Shown: positions 17,272-24,931 of the stretch, in pieces
Layout: each line of letters starts with the position of its first letter
Position numbering within the stretch: the first letter of the stretch is position 1
Assembly: GCF_900141985.1 (NCBI RefSeq)
Contig: NZ_FQZK01000003.1
Span: 124,001-188,000, forward strand
DNA: 64,000 bases
Origin: Nocardiopsis flavescens
GTDB lineage: Bacteria > Actinomycetota > Actinomycetes > Streptosporangiales > Streptosporangiaceae
Reading direction: 5' to 3'
Position numbers and translations under genes: made by a program
The notes under the pieces: model-generated
What the model saw: the letters and a program-made list of their open reading frames with translations, nothing else
The model's database searches: none
Told to the model about the DNA's origin: nothing

Positions 17272-17420
17272 TTTGTGTCGGTTTTGCGCCCGAAGGGCCC
17301 CGGTCCGCTTGGTTCGTGGCTCTTCGACGGGTTCGACGGGGCGCGGAGCCGCCCGGCGGGGCGGGCCCGGACAGGCCGGCCCCCGCGGGTGCACCGGGCC
17401 TGCGGGCCCGGGGCGGGGCG

Positions 17421-17656
17421 CGGCGGACACGGGGGGCGACGGCACCCGGGCAGGGAAACGGACCGGACCCGCGGCCGGAACAGGGCGGCGGACCGGCGAA
17501 CCCGGGGGCGACGACGCCCGGGACCGGGGGCCGGACGAGAAGGCGGACCGGACCCGCGGCCGGAACAGGGGGCGGCCCGGCGGACACGGGGGCGGACGGC
17601 GCCCGGGACCGGGACGCCCGAACGAGGACACGGGCCGGGCACGCAGCGGGAACAGG
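17421..17656. repeat. Imperfect tandem repeat, about three units of 64-86 bases
   Basis: Units at 17421-17484, 17486-17569 and 17571-17656 each start with a CGGCGGACACGGGGG-like segment, run through a GACG(C/G)CCGGGACCGG-like middle and end in CGGAACAGG or GGGAACAGG. The first two share the exact end GACCCGCGGCCGGAACAGG. Not a CRISPR: units are adjacent without unique spacers. Confidence 0.6.
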
Positions 17657-17691
17657 GCGGACCGGGGTGCCCCGAGCAAGGCTCCGGAAGG

Positions 17692-17733
17692 CGTGGAGGG
17701 GCGCTGCGTCCGCGGACGCAGCGCCCCTCCACG
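17692..17733. terminator. 42-base perfect palindrome after the GT2 gene
   Basis: Bases 17692-17712 are the exact reverse complement of 17713-17733, with no loop base at all. It lies 13 bases beyond the stop of the leftward glycosyltransferase gene and most likely ends its transcript; no T run follows. Confidence 0.65.
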
Positions 17734-17746
17734 GGTGGTGTACGGG

Positions 17747-18709
17747 TCAGATGACGGGGGGCCGGCCGGCGCGGGTCATGCGCCAGGCGGTGGACCACCG
17801 GATCGGGGTGCGCGGCCCGGGGTCCTCGCGCCAGCCCTCGCGGAACCCGGCGAACCAGGACTTCAGGGAGGCGCGGTCGCGCTCGCGGAGCAGGGTCATG
17901 GCCACCCACGTGCCGAGGTAGGCGAAGGCCAGCACCCAGGGCAGGTTGCGGCGGGCGAGCCAGACCCGGTTGCGGGCGTTGAGCCGGTAGAAGTTCTCGT
18001 GCCGGGTCGGGGCGACCGCCGGGTGGTACATGACCGCGTCGGCGTCGTACTCGATGGTGTACCCGGCGTCCATGATCCGCCAGGCGAGGTCGGTCTCCTC
18101 GTGGGCGTAGAAGAAGTCGCCCGGCAGGCCGCCGCCCGCCTCGAACGCGGTGCGGCGGATCGCGCACGCGCCGCCCAGGAAGGTGGTGACCACACTGGAG
18201 CGGCGGGAGTCCCCCACCCGCAGCCGCGGCACGTGCCGCCGCTGGTCCGGGCCGCCGTCCGGGTCGGCGATGCGGAAGGACAGCGCGCCCAGGGACGGCT
18301 CCTCGGCGAAGCGCTCGCGCACGTGGCGCGCCAGGTCGGTGGAGCGGTACCACCCGTCGTCGTCCAGGAAGAGGACCACGTCCCCGCTGGTGGCGCGCAC
18401 CCCGTGGTTGCGGCCCTCGGGGATGCCCACGTTCTCCGGCAGGCGGACGGTGGCCACGCCCTCGGGCAGCTCGGGCAGGTCGGCGCCGTTGCCCACGACG
18501 ACGATCTCGACGTCGGCGCCCTCCTGCTCGAACACGCTGGTGATGGCGCGGCGCAGCTCGGCGGGGCGGTTGCCCATGGTGAGCAGAACGCAGGAGAGGG
18601 TGGGCTTGCTGGCACCGGACACCTGGGGACGGCTCCGTTCGGCTCTTGGCCCTGGGGAGACCTCCGCCGCGGTGCCCTCGGGCCGGGGCGGGATCACGGG
18701 TGTGGTCAT
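17747..18709 (-). CDS. GT2 family glycosyltransferase
   Basis: 320 residues from ATG 18709. After a 35-residue Pro-rich leader the GT-A fold begins at SCVLLTMGNRPAELRRAI. IVVVGNGADLPEL, GIPEGRNHGVRATSGD and the metal-binding FLDDDGW follow, then the acceptor-side block GDFFYAHEETDLAWRIMDAG with the ED-type catalytic acids, typical of rhamnosyl- and galactofuranosyl-like family 2 enzymes. A helical, possibly membrane-associated tail (WVLAFAYLGTWVAMTLL) follows. It would transfer a sugar from a nucleotide donor during surface-glycan growth. Single gene, 156 bases downstream of the CDP-alcohol transferase on the same strand. Confidence 0.9.
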   Translation of the reverse strand: MTTPVIPPRPEGTAAEVSPGPRAERSRPQVSGASKPTLSCVLLTMGNRPAELRRAITSVFEQEGADVEIVVVGNGADLPELPEGVATVRLPENVGIPEGRNHGVRATSGDVVLFLDDDGWYRSTDLARHVRERFAEEPSLGALSFRIADPDGGPDQRRHVPRLRVGDSRRSSVVTTFLGGACAIRRTAFEAGGGLPGDFFYAHEETDLAWRIMDAGYTIEYDADAVMYHPAVAPTRHENFYRLNARNRVWLARRNLPWVLAFAYLGTWVAMTLLRERDRASLKSWFAGFREGWREDPGPRTPIRWSTAWRMTRAGRPPVI

Positions 18710-18865
18710 GTTGGGGACCGTATCAGTGGACGAGAGGCTTCTTGCAGGTTGACGAAGACCGACATTCGCAGGAACAGGCTAACGAAAGCATAAAAGCCCG
18801 GTGTCAGGGGCCGCGAACGGGGTAAAGTCCGCGGCCCCCGATGTGACGCGAACGTCATCTCCGTG

Positions 18866-19636
18866 TCATTCGAGGCGGCGCGAGGCCACGACGCTCACGA
18901 AGTGCGCGGCGCTCATGAGGACCGCGACCGCGGCGCAGGCCGCGACGAGGACCCGTGTGGCGAGCAGGTCGCCCAGGAAGAGGTCGGCCACGGCGGCGAC
19001 CACGATGATCAGGGACAGCTCGACGGCCTGGATCAGCCGGTGCACCTTGAGGGCGGACGCCAGCCTCCGGGCCAGGCTCAGCCCGGACGAGCGGGGGCGC
19101 ATCGCCTCGTCGGTCACCTTCTCGGGCAGCCCCGCCTTGGCGCGGGCGACCACGACGTTGTCGGTCTCGGCCTTGATGAGGGCCACGCCGATCGCGCCGA
19201 CCATGCCCAGGATCACCCAGCCGCCCGGCTCCCACGCGCCCTGGGCGCGCACGCCCAGGCCGATGAGGAGGGCGATCTCGGACACGTAGTGCCCGATCCG
19301 GTCCAGGTAGATCCCGGTGACGCTGGTGCGTCCGGTGTACCGGGCGACCTCGCCGTCGGAGCAGTCCAGCAGCAGGTACACCTGGATCATCAGCGCCGCC
19401 GCGACCGCGGGCAGCGGTCCGCCGAACGCGACGACCACGCCGGAGAGCACGCCGAACGCCATCATCAGGTAGGTGATGGGGTTCGGCGGCACGCCGAGCC
19501 GGACGAAGAGCGTGCTGACGTAGGGCGAGACGTCCCTCATGTAGAGGCGGCCCGCCCAGTGCTCCTCGTTGGTGCGCTCCTTGATCCCCGCGGGCTGGCC
19601 GCCCGCGCGGACCTCAGCGACCGACGGTCTTGACAT
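18866..19636 (-). CDS. CDP-alcohol phosphotransferase (integral membrane)
   Basis: 256 residues from ATG 19636, overlapping the upstream dehydrogenase gene by 23 bases. Six hydrophobic segments are seen. The family signature is present: DCSDGEVARYTG, then eight residues later GIYLDRIGHY. The motif normally ends D-x3-D; here the last Asp, usually the catalytic base, is His (DRIGH). The enzyme class moves a phospho-alcohol from a CDP-alcohol to a second alcohol, or a phosphatidyl group from CDP-diacylglycerol to a polyol phosphate. The operon encodes a glycerol-1-phosphate dehydrogenase and a cytidylyltransferase-like enzyme upstream, suggesting that CDP-glycerol (sn-1 configuration) or a related CDP-polyol is the donor. 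Acceptor unknown. Confidence 0.87.
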   Translation of the reverse strand: MSRPSVAEVRAGGQPAGIKERTNEEHWAGRLYMRDVSPYVSTLFVRLGVPPNPITYLMMAFGVLSGVVVAFGGPLPAVAAALMIQVYLLLDCSDGEVARYTGRTSVTGIYLDRIGHYVSEIALLIGLGVRAQGAWEPGGWVILGMVGAIGVALIKAETDNVVVARAKAGLPEKVTDEAMRPRSSGLSLARRLASALKVHRLIQAVELSLIIVVAAVADLFLGDLLATRVLVAACAAVAVLMSAAHFVSVVASRRLE

Positions 19637-20681
19637 AGTCGGCGACGCTCCGTCCGATCTCGTTCTCGGACAGGCCGAGGTGCTCCAGGATGGTGAACCG
19701 GCCCGGCCGGGTCTCCGGGGCGTGCACCACGGCACGCGCGAACGCCTCGTCGTCGAGGCCGGCGTCGGAGGGGACCACGGGGAGGCCGTGGCGCAGCAGG
19801 CAGTCCCGGATCTCGCCCATGCGCGACTCGGACCAGCCCAGGTGGCGGACCCGCAGGAAGGACGCGTACAGCGCGCCCAGCCCGGCGAGCTCGCCGTGGT
19901 TGCCACTGCCGGGTTCGAGCTGGGTGACGGCGTGCAGGATCTCGTGGCAGGCGCCGCTGGCGGGCCGGCTGGACCCGGCCACCGACATGGCCATCCCGGA
20001 CAGGACGAGGCCCTCGGCCAGGACCGTCAGGAACGCCTCGGAGTCGATCGAGTCGGGCCGGTGCAGGACCGCCTCGGCCGCGACCCGGGCGAAGGTGACG
20101 GCCATGCCGTCGACCGGTTCGCCGTTGACCCGGCCGGCCAGTTCCCAGTCCTCGATGGCGGAGATGTTGCTGACCACGTCGCCGATGCCCGAGCGGACCA
20201 GGCGGGAGGGGGCGGCGCGGACGTAGTCCACGTCGATGACCACCGCGATGGGCATGGTGACCCCGATGGAGGGCTTGCCGCCCTCGTGCTCCAGGGAGCT
20301 GACCGGGGAGGCGATGCCGTCGTGGGCCAGGTTGGTGGCGACGGCGACCATGGGGATGCCCGCCATGGTGGCGGCGAACTTGGTGACGTCGATGGTCTTG
20401 CCGCCGCCGATGCCGGCGACCGCCTCGTAGGCCCCCGAGCGGAGCTTGCGGCCCAGCTCGTTGGCGGCGTCGACGGTGCCCTCCTCGACCCGGAACACCT
20501 CGCAGTGCGGGAGGTCGAGGTCGGCGGCGATCTGCTCGCCCTGGCCGGGGCCGACCGCGACGGCGATGCGGCCCTCCGTGGCGATGCGCCGGTCGGCGAG
20601 CACCGAGCCGAGCGAGGCGATGGCCCCGCGCCGGACGTCGATCGCCACCGGGGAGGGGAGCATGCGGGCTAGTAGAGGCAC
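19614..20681 (-). CDS. sn-glycerol-1-phosphate dehydrogenase family protein (EgsA/AraM-like)
   Basis: 355 residues from GTG 20681 with GGGAG 7 bases upstream; ATG 20663 is an alternative that lacks a ribosome site. NAD-binding GIGGGKTIDVTKF at about residue 95, ATNLAHDGIASPVSS, then the three metal-ligand contexts of the family: SGIGDVVSN (Asp), RPASGACHEILHA (His) and NHGELAGLG (His). RPGRFTILEHLGLSE closes the protein, as in archaeal G1P dehydrogenases. The reaction expected is NAD(P)H-dependent reduction of dihydroxyacetone phosphate to sn-glycerol-1-phosphate, the archaeal lipid backbone stereoisomer. In bacteria few pathways use it. The gene is coupled to the nucleotidyltransferase (13-base overlap) and to the CDP-alcohol transferase (23-base overlap), so the three enzymes very likely act in series. 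Confidence 0.88.
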   Translation of the reverse strand: MPLLARMLPSPVAIDVRRGAIASLGSVLADRRIATEGRIAVAVGPGQGEQIAADLDLPHCEVFRVEEGTVDAANELGRKLRSGAYEAVAGIGGGKTIDVTKFAATMAGIPMVAVATNLAHDGIASPVSSLEHEGGKPSIGVTMPIAVVIDVDYVRAAPSRLVRSGIGDVVSNISAIEDWELAGRVNGEPVDGMAVTFARVAAEAVLHRPDSIDSEAFLTVLAEGLVLSGMAMSVAGSSRPASGACHEILHAVTQLEPGSGNHGELAGLGALYASFLRVRHLGWSESRMGEIRDCLLRHGLPVVPSDAGLDDEAFARAVVHAPETRPGRFTILEHLGLSENEIGRSVADYVKTVGR

Positions 20682-21400
20682 GCGATCTCCCGAGCCTTGG
20701 CCAGGTCGTCGTGGTTGTCGACCTCGACCCAGTCGACCGTGCCGATGGGGGCGACGGAGACCTTCTCGCCGCGGCGGACGAGCTCCTGGTAGCCGTCCTC
20801 GTAGTAGAGCTGCGGGTCGCGCTCCCAGGTGGCCTTGAGGGCGTCGGCGAGGCGGGCGTCCAGGGAGCCCTCGATCAGCGTCGCGCCGATGTACTCGCCC
20901 GCGGCGGTGGCGGGGTCCATGAGCTTGGTGATGGTGGCGAGGTGGCCGTCCTCGTCGAGGGTCACCTTCATCTCCTCGTCGGCGAGGCTTTTCACGCTGT
21001 CCACCGCGAGGAGGAGCTCCGGCCCCCTGGCGGCGAGTAGCGTTTCCTCGACACTCACCGGGTGGACGGTGTCGCCGTTCACGAGGAGGACGCCCTCGGA
21101 GAAGAATTCGCGCGCGGTCCAGAGGGAGTAGGCGTTGTTCCACTCCTCGGCCTTGTCGTTGTGGCTGAGGGTGAGCTTCACGCCGTGGCGCTCCTCCAGC
21201 GCCTCCTTGCGGGTCTCGACGGCCTCCGCGCGGTAGCCCACGACGACGACCACGTCGGTGAGCCCGGCCGCGGCCAGGTTGCGCAGCGAGATGTCCATGA
21301 TGGTCGTCTCACCGTCGACGGGCACCAGGGCCTTGGGCAGGGTGTCGGTGTAGGGGCGCAGACGCCGCCCCGCGCCTGCGGCGAGAACCATTCCGAGCAT
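20669..21400 (-). CDS. LicC-like sugar/polyol-phosphate nucleotidyltransferase
   Basis: 243 residues from ATG 21400 with AAGGAGGA upstream, the strongest ribosome site in this operon. Rossmann-like nucleotidyltransferase: MVLAAGAGRRLRPYTDTLPK at the N-terminus with the triphosphate loop and catalytic Lys, VVVVGYRAEAV, EEWNNAYSLW and LLVNGDTVHP with the metal Asp. The NNxYSL stretch is characteristic of the phosphocholine and inositol-1-phosphate cytidylyltransferase branch rather than of glucose-1-phosphate enzymes. A TVDWVEVDNHDDL end is also typical. The likely reaction is CTP plus a phospho-alcohol to a CDP-alcohol, with glycerol-1-phosphate as an attractive substrate given the neighbour. 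The nucleotide and substrate are inferred. Confidence 0.87.
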   Translation of the reverse strand: MLGMVLAAGAGRRLRPYTDTLPKALVPVDGETTIMDISLRNLAAAGLTDVVVVVGYRAEAVETRKEALEERHGVKLTLSHNDKAEEWNNAYSLWTAREFFSEGVLLVNGDTVHPVSVEETLLAARGPELLLAVDSVKSLADEEMKVTLDEDGHLATITKLMDPATAAGEYIGATLIEGSLDARLADALKATWERDPQLYYEDGYQELVRRGEKVSVAPIGTVDWVEVDNHDDLAKAREIACLY

Positions 21401-21429
21401 GCGGGCGTGTTCCTCCTTAGTGGGGAGGT

Positions 21430-22131
21430 TCAGGCCTCCCCGTTCGTTCCGGCGACCGGTGCAGGGTCGCCTTCCTGGCCGTACCCGCCCCGGGGGTGTC
21501 CGGGCCCGCCCTCCCCCGAGGGGGTGCGGGCCGCGATTACGTCGGCCACCGGCGTGGCACTCCACGTGCGCACCGCCTCGGCGACGAGCAGCACCGCCAG
21601 GTATCCGGCGAGTATGCCGTAGACCGGGGTGAGCACGTGCAGCGCACTCCCCGCCGCGACGACGAGCATGCGGCCGTCCCAGCCGAGGGCGGACGCCCGC
21701 GCCCGCCGCGACCTCGTCACTCCGACCGGGGGGCGGACGGCGTCGTCGCGGTGGTGGCAGGCGACCGTCATCAAGAGTACGAACACCAGGGGACCGGGTA
21801 CACCGGTCGCGAGCCCCACGACCGTCAGGTACGTGTACTCCGTGGCGCGCAGGACGGGCGGCACGAATCGGTCGTACCGTCCGCCGTGGGGGTGGCGCGA
21901 GGCCGTTCCGGACAGTAGTAGGGCAGCGACCGGTGCGAACAGGGTAATACCTGCCGGCTGTCCTCGGTCCGCGGCCAGGAGGACGAGGACGACCAGGGCC
22001 GCCGCGGCGGCCGTCGGGAGCGGCGGGGCCGCCCCGGGGGCGAGGCGCCCCAGGATGCGGCACAGGGGGCCGTCGTCACGGAGGCCGCGCAGGTCCGGGG
22101 CGGGTCCGGGGGCGCCCTGCGCCCGGTTCAC
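21430..22131 (-). CDS. Membrane protein, DUF5941-like
   Basis: 233 residues from GTG 22131, overlapping the upstream gene by four bases (GTGA). It starts with a soluble segment (LRDDGPLCRILGRLAPG), then five to six hydrophobic stretches such as ALVVLVLLAADR, ITLFAPVAALLLSG, YTYLTVVGLATGV and LVFVLLMTVACHH, and ends in a Gly/Pro-rich tail. The LRDDG-plus-membrane arrangement reminds me of the DUF5941 domain that in other actinomycetes is part of a longer polypeptide. It is the direct upstream neighbour of the nucleotidyltransferase (29 bases), and its HHRDDAVR stretch after a membrane segment could be functional. No reaction is assigned. Confidence 0.7.
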   Translation of the reverse strand: MNRAQGAPGPAPDLRGLRDDGPLCRILGRLAPGAAPPLPTAAAAALVVLVLLAADRGQPAGITLFAPVAALLLSGTASRHPHGGRYDRFVPPVLRATEYTYLTVVGLATGVPGPLVFVLLMTVACHHRDDAVRPPVGVTRSRRARASALGWDGRMLVVAAGSALHVLTPVYGILAGYLAVLLVAEAVRTWSATPVADVIAARTPSGEGGPGHPRGGYGQEGDPAPVAGTNGEA

Positions 22132-22961
22132 CGCCGGCCCCCGTGGGCCGTGGCCGGGTCGACGAGCGCGGTGGTGATGGCGACCGCGCATCCGACGATC
22201 AGCGTGACGAAGGAGATCCTGGGGTCCCAGAGGGTGGCCGTGACGGCGATCGCCAGGAAGCGCACCGGCTGGGGGAAGACGAGCAGCCGCCGGGCCAGGT
22301 CCGCCGCGGGCGCCCGGCGGAGCGCCGGGGGAGCCTGGACACGGGGCCGCCCGGACCCGCCGGCCCGCGGTCCGGGGCACGGCTCCTCCCCCGGCGCGGT
22401 GCGGGCCCCCGCCCGCGCGGACCGCAGCCGGGACGGCGCCGCCGCGGTGTCGCGGTCGTGCCCGCCGGTGGCCGGGGGCGGGACGGGCCCGGCCGCGGCG
22501 GGCGCCGGCGGACCGCCGCGCGGCGCGGGGACCGGGCCCCGGCGCCGTGCCGGCCGCGGGGGCGCGGGCGACGCCTCGCGGGCGACCAGGAGGGCGTCGC
22601 GCAGCGCCAGGGCCACCAGGGCACCGGCCGCCCAGCCCCAGGCGCCGGCGATCCCGGCCAGCACGGCGCCCACGGCCAGGCCCAGGTAGACGATGTACTC
22701 GCGCAGCTGGGAGAGCATCGCGACCAGCCACAGGGTGAGGGCGTCGCGGCGTCCGGCGCGCATGCGGTCCCGGACGGAGTCGCAGAACAGCACCGCGACG
22801 AGGAGTGCGGAGCCGGCGAGCCCGCCGACCGTGTCGGGCCGGGTGAACCAGACGGCGGCGCCGACGGAGACCATCACGGCGATCCGGCTCATCCCCGCCC
22901 GGGTGACGTGCCTGTGTTCGAGGAAGCGCGCGGTCGACCGCGCCACGGTGCCGTTGGCCAT
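22128..22961 (-). CDS. Membrane protein with Pro/Ala-rich insert (degenerate CDP-alcohol transferase-like)
   Basis: 277 residues from ATG 22961 with GAGGG upstream. N-terminal STARFLEHRHVTRAGMSRIA, then hydrophobic segments (IAVMVSVGAAVWF, GGLAGSALLVAVLFCDSVRD, YIVYLGLAVGAVLAGIAG, WAAGALVALALRDAL), about 100 residues of Pro/Arg/Gly-rich linker, and a final pair of membrane stretches. The layout FCDSVRDRMRAG followed by QLREYIVYLGL resembles a CDP-alcohol transferase membrane core that has lost its DGxxAR motif. With the following gene it looks like one ancestral long protein split in two overlapping frames. It begins the operon with the G1P dehydrogenase. Function unknown. Confidence 0.65.
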   Translation of the reverse strand: MANGTVARSTARFLEHRHVTRAGMSRIAVMVSVGAAVWFTRPDTVGGLAGSALLVAVLFCDSVRDRMRAGRRDALTLWLVAMLSQLREYIVYLGLAVGAVLAGIAGAWGWAAGALVALALRDALLVAREASPAPPRPARRRGPVPAPRGGPPAPAAAGPVPPPATGGHDRDTAAAPSRLRSARAGARTAPGEEPCPGPRAGGSGRPRVQAPPALRRAPAADLARRLLVFPQPVRFLAIAVTATLWDPRISFVTLIVGCAVAITTALVDPATAHGGRR

Positions 22962-23098
22962 GGACGTGCCCTCTCGGATTCTCGGTGAGAGCAACCGTCG
23001 CCCACGCTCTGTGGTCAATCAATCACTGACACGCCAATGGTGTCCGTTTGGCCTGTTCAGGGCAGCGTGTCGGCATTTCGGTCGGGTCAGATACCAAA

Positions 23099-23132
23099 GT
23101 GCGCACCGCCGGAATCATCCGGCGATGCGCAC
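23099..23132. terminator. Hairpin between Wzt gene and the next operon
   Basis: Arms 23099-23112 and 23119-23132 pair over 14 positions with one mismatch and a six-base loop. It lies 60 bases beyond the ABC ATPase stop and upstream of the next leftward operon, whose promoter must lie in 22962-23190. Confidence 0.5.
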
Positions 23133-23192
23133 GGCGCTTCGAGCGCGCGCAAGGCCCTCCCCCGCGGGCGGGGGTGCGGGTGCGGGGCGGCC

Positions 23193-24095
23193 TCAGGCGG
23201 CCTGGCCGCCGTCCTTGCCCTCCCCGGGCTTCTCCCCGGCCTCCTCGGCGCGCTTGCGCTCGGCCTCCTCGGCCCGCTTCTTCTTGGCCTCCTCGGCCTT
23301 CTTGCGCTTGGCGATCTCGGCCTTGGTGTCCTCGTTGTAGGCCGCCAGCGCGGCCTCGATGTCGGTGTCCATCGCCAGGGACCCGCCCTTGATGTACAGG
23401 CCGCGGTTGCAGAACCGGCGCAGGTCGCTCTCGTTGTGCGAGACCAGCACCATGGTCCGGTGGTTGGCCAGCATGCGCTCGATGGCCTCGTAGCACTTGC
23501 GCTTGAAGGCCTTGTCGCCGACCGCCAGCACCTCGTCGACCAGCATGATCGGGTGCTCCAGCTGGGAGATCAGGGCGAAGCCCAGCCGCACCTTCATACC
23601 GCTGGAGTAGTGGCGCACCGGGGTGTCCACGAACTTCGGCTTGATCTCGGCGAAGTCGATGATCTCCTCGAAGCGCTCGTCGATCTGCTTCTCGGACATC
23701 CCGTGCAGGGAGCCCACCAGGTACACGTTCTCGCGGCCGGTGAGGTTGTCGTTGAAGCCGGCCCGCAGCTCCAGCAGCGGCGCGACCTTGCCGCGGACCT
23801 GCACGTCGCCCTCGTCGGGGATGAGCACCCCCGCGATCATCTTGAGCAGGGTCGACTTGCCCGTGCCGTTCTTGCCGACGATGCCCACGCAGTCGCCGCG
23901 GGCGACCTCGAAGGACACGTCGCGCAGCGGCCAGAACTCGTCGCCCTCGGCGTTGGGGTCGCGCTTGGTGCCGTGGATGAACATCTCGCGCAGGCTGCGC
24001 TTGCGACGGCGGTTGACCGCGAACCTGACCCCGAGGCCCTTCGCCTCGATGACCGGGCCGTTCGCCAGGTCGGCGCCGTAGTCGGTCTGCGCCAT
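23193..24095 (-). CDS. wzt: Polysaccharide/teichoic acid ABC exporter ATPase (Wzt/TagH-like)
   Basis: 300 residues from ATG 24095; its A is shared with the permease stop (TGATG), with AAGGAG just upstream. Walker A GIVGKNGTGKST near residue 75, the Q-loop region, signature RHYSSGMKVRLGFAL, Walker B PIMLVDEVLAVGD and a switch histidine in VLVSHNES, as in the ATPases of O-antigen and teichoic acid exporters. The C-terminal 45 residues are a Lys/Glu/Ala-rich charged helix (KRKKAEEAKKKRAEEAE) ending in QAA, instead of a carbohydrate-binding Wzt tail, so polymer export is probably not gated by end-group recognition. It powers transport of lipid-linked polymer across the membrane with the permease encoded just upstream. 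Confidence 0.92.
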   Translation of the reverse strand: MAQTDYGADLANGPVIEAKGLGVRFAVNRRRKRSLREMFIHGTKRDPNAEGDEFWPLRDVSFEVARGDCVGIVGKNGTGKSTLLKMIAGVLIPDEGDVQVRGKVAPLLELRAGFNDNLTGRENVYLVGSLHGMSEKQIDERFEEIIDFAEIKPKFVDTPVRHYSSGMKVRLGFALISQLEHPIMLVDEVLAVGDKAFKRKCYEAIERMLANHRTMVLVSHNESDLRRFCNRGLYIKGGSLAMDTDIEAALAAYNEDTKAEIAKRKKAEEAKKKRAEEAERKRAEEAGEKPGEGKDGGQAA

Positions 24096-24931
24096 CACAA
24101 CTCCTTCAGGACGGACATCTCCAGGCGGCGGAACGTCCAGTATCCGATGACCAGCATCAGCACGGAACCGACCACCGCCGAGATGATCGCGATCGGTCCC
24201 GGGGTCAGCTCCTCGAACCCGGAGAACCACACCGCGCGGTGCATCTCGAAGATACCCAGCAGCGGGTTCAACTGGTAGGCGGTCTTGAGCCACTCGGGCA
24301 CCCGGTCCGAGCCCATCACCATGGCCGCCGGGTACAGGATCGCCGATCCGTAGAACAGGATGCGGGAGGCGATGCGCACGAGTCGCTCGACGTCGCGCAC
24401 CAGCACGTTGATCGAGGACAGCAGCAGCGTCAGCCCCAGGCCGATCGTGAACTGGAGCAGGATGGCGAGCGGCAGCCAGACCAGCACGCCCTCCCAGGAG
24501 GGGCGCCCGCCCAGGAAGATCACGAAGAGGATCAGGATCGGCCAGGTCAGCAGGTACTCGATGAGCTTGGTCCCCACCGTGGCCGTGGGGAAGATCTCCC
24601 GGGGCACCTTCATCGTGGTGATCAGCTTGGAGTGCGTGATCATCGCGCGCGGGGCCTCGCTGAGGATCGCCCCGAAGGTGTTCCACGGCAGGATGCCGGC
24701 CACCAGGAAGAGGAGGAAGCCGCCCTGTTCCATCGCACCCGCGGGCATCCCGCGGTCGGCTCCCAGGATCAGGCCGAACACGACGAAGTAGACCAGGGTC
24801 AGAGCCAGCGGCTCCAACATCGTCCAGGCATACCCGAGAATCGACTGCTGGTACTTGACCTTCAGGTCGCGTCGGACCAGGAGGCCGACGACCTTCCGGT
24901 GCTCCCAGACGGCCAGCGCCCTTGACGCCAC
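24095..24931 (-). CDS. wzm: Polysaccharide/teichoic acid ABC exporter permease (Wzm/TagG-like)
   Basis: 278 residues from GTG 24931, placed 5 bases after GGAGG; the open frame runs on upstream but without a ribosome site. ABC-2 type: an amphipathic N-terminus (LLVRRDLKVKYQQSILGYAW), the family hallmark of O-antigen permeases, then six membrane segments (e.g. LALTLVYFVVFGLIL, LEYLLTWPILILFVIFLGG-like, ILFYGSAILYPAAMVMG) and the late NPLLGIFEMHRAVWF loop. It forms the channel with Wzt and moves undecaprenyl-linked glycan or teichoic acid outward. The operon starts here; the 500-base region to the right is shared with the divergent cytidylyltransferase gene. Confidence 0.92.
   Translation of the reverse strand: MASRALAVWEHRKVVGLLVRRDLKVKYQQSILGYAWTMLEPLALTLVYFVVFGLILGADRGMPAGAMEQGGFLLFLVAGILPWNTFGAILSEAPRAMITHSKLITTMKVPREIFPTATVGTKLIEYLLTWPILILFVIFLGGRPSWEGVLVWLPLAILLQFTIGLGLTLLLSSINVLVRDVERLVRIASRILFYGSAILYPAAMVMGSDRVPEWLKTAYQLNPLLGIFEMHRAVWFSGFEELTPGPIAIISAVVGSVLMLVIGYWTFRRLEMSVLKEL

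Larger units (their letters stand above)
17139..17746. other. 608-base non-coding region with operator-like cluster, repeats and palindrome
   Basis: No open frame here has believable start, ribosome site and codon use. The stretch holds an AT-rich island with TTGTC/GACAA half-sites (17250-17271), an imperfect tandem repeat (17421-17656) and a 42-base palindrome (17692-17733). Possibly it contains a decayed gene: in one minus-strand frame the repeats read as a recurring FRPRVRS-like peptide. Confidence 0.6.

Noticed and set aside
17421..17656. CRISPR array
   Set aside because: The units are longer than CRISPR repeats, imperfect and contiguous, with no unique spacers and no cas genes.
17275..17754. 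Possible gene through the repeat region (plus strand, 159 codons)
   Set aside because: No ribosome site, low-complexity Arg/Gly/Pro product and the frame runs through the palindrome; codon bias is not that of the neighbours.
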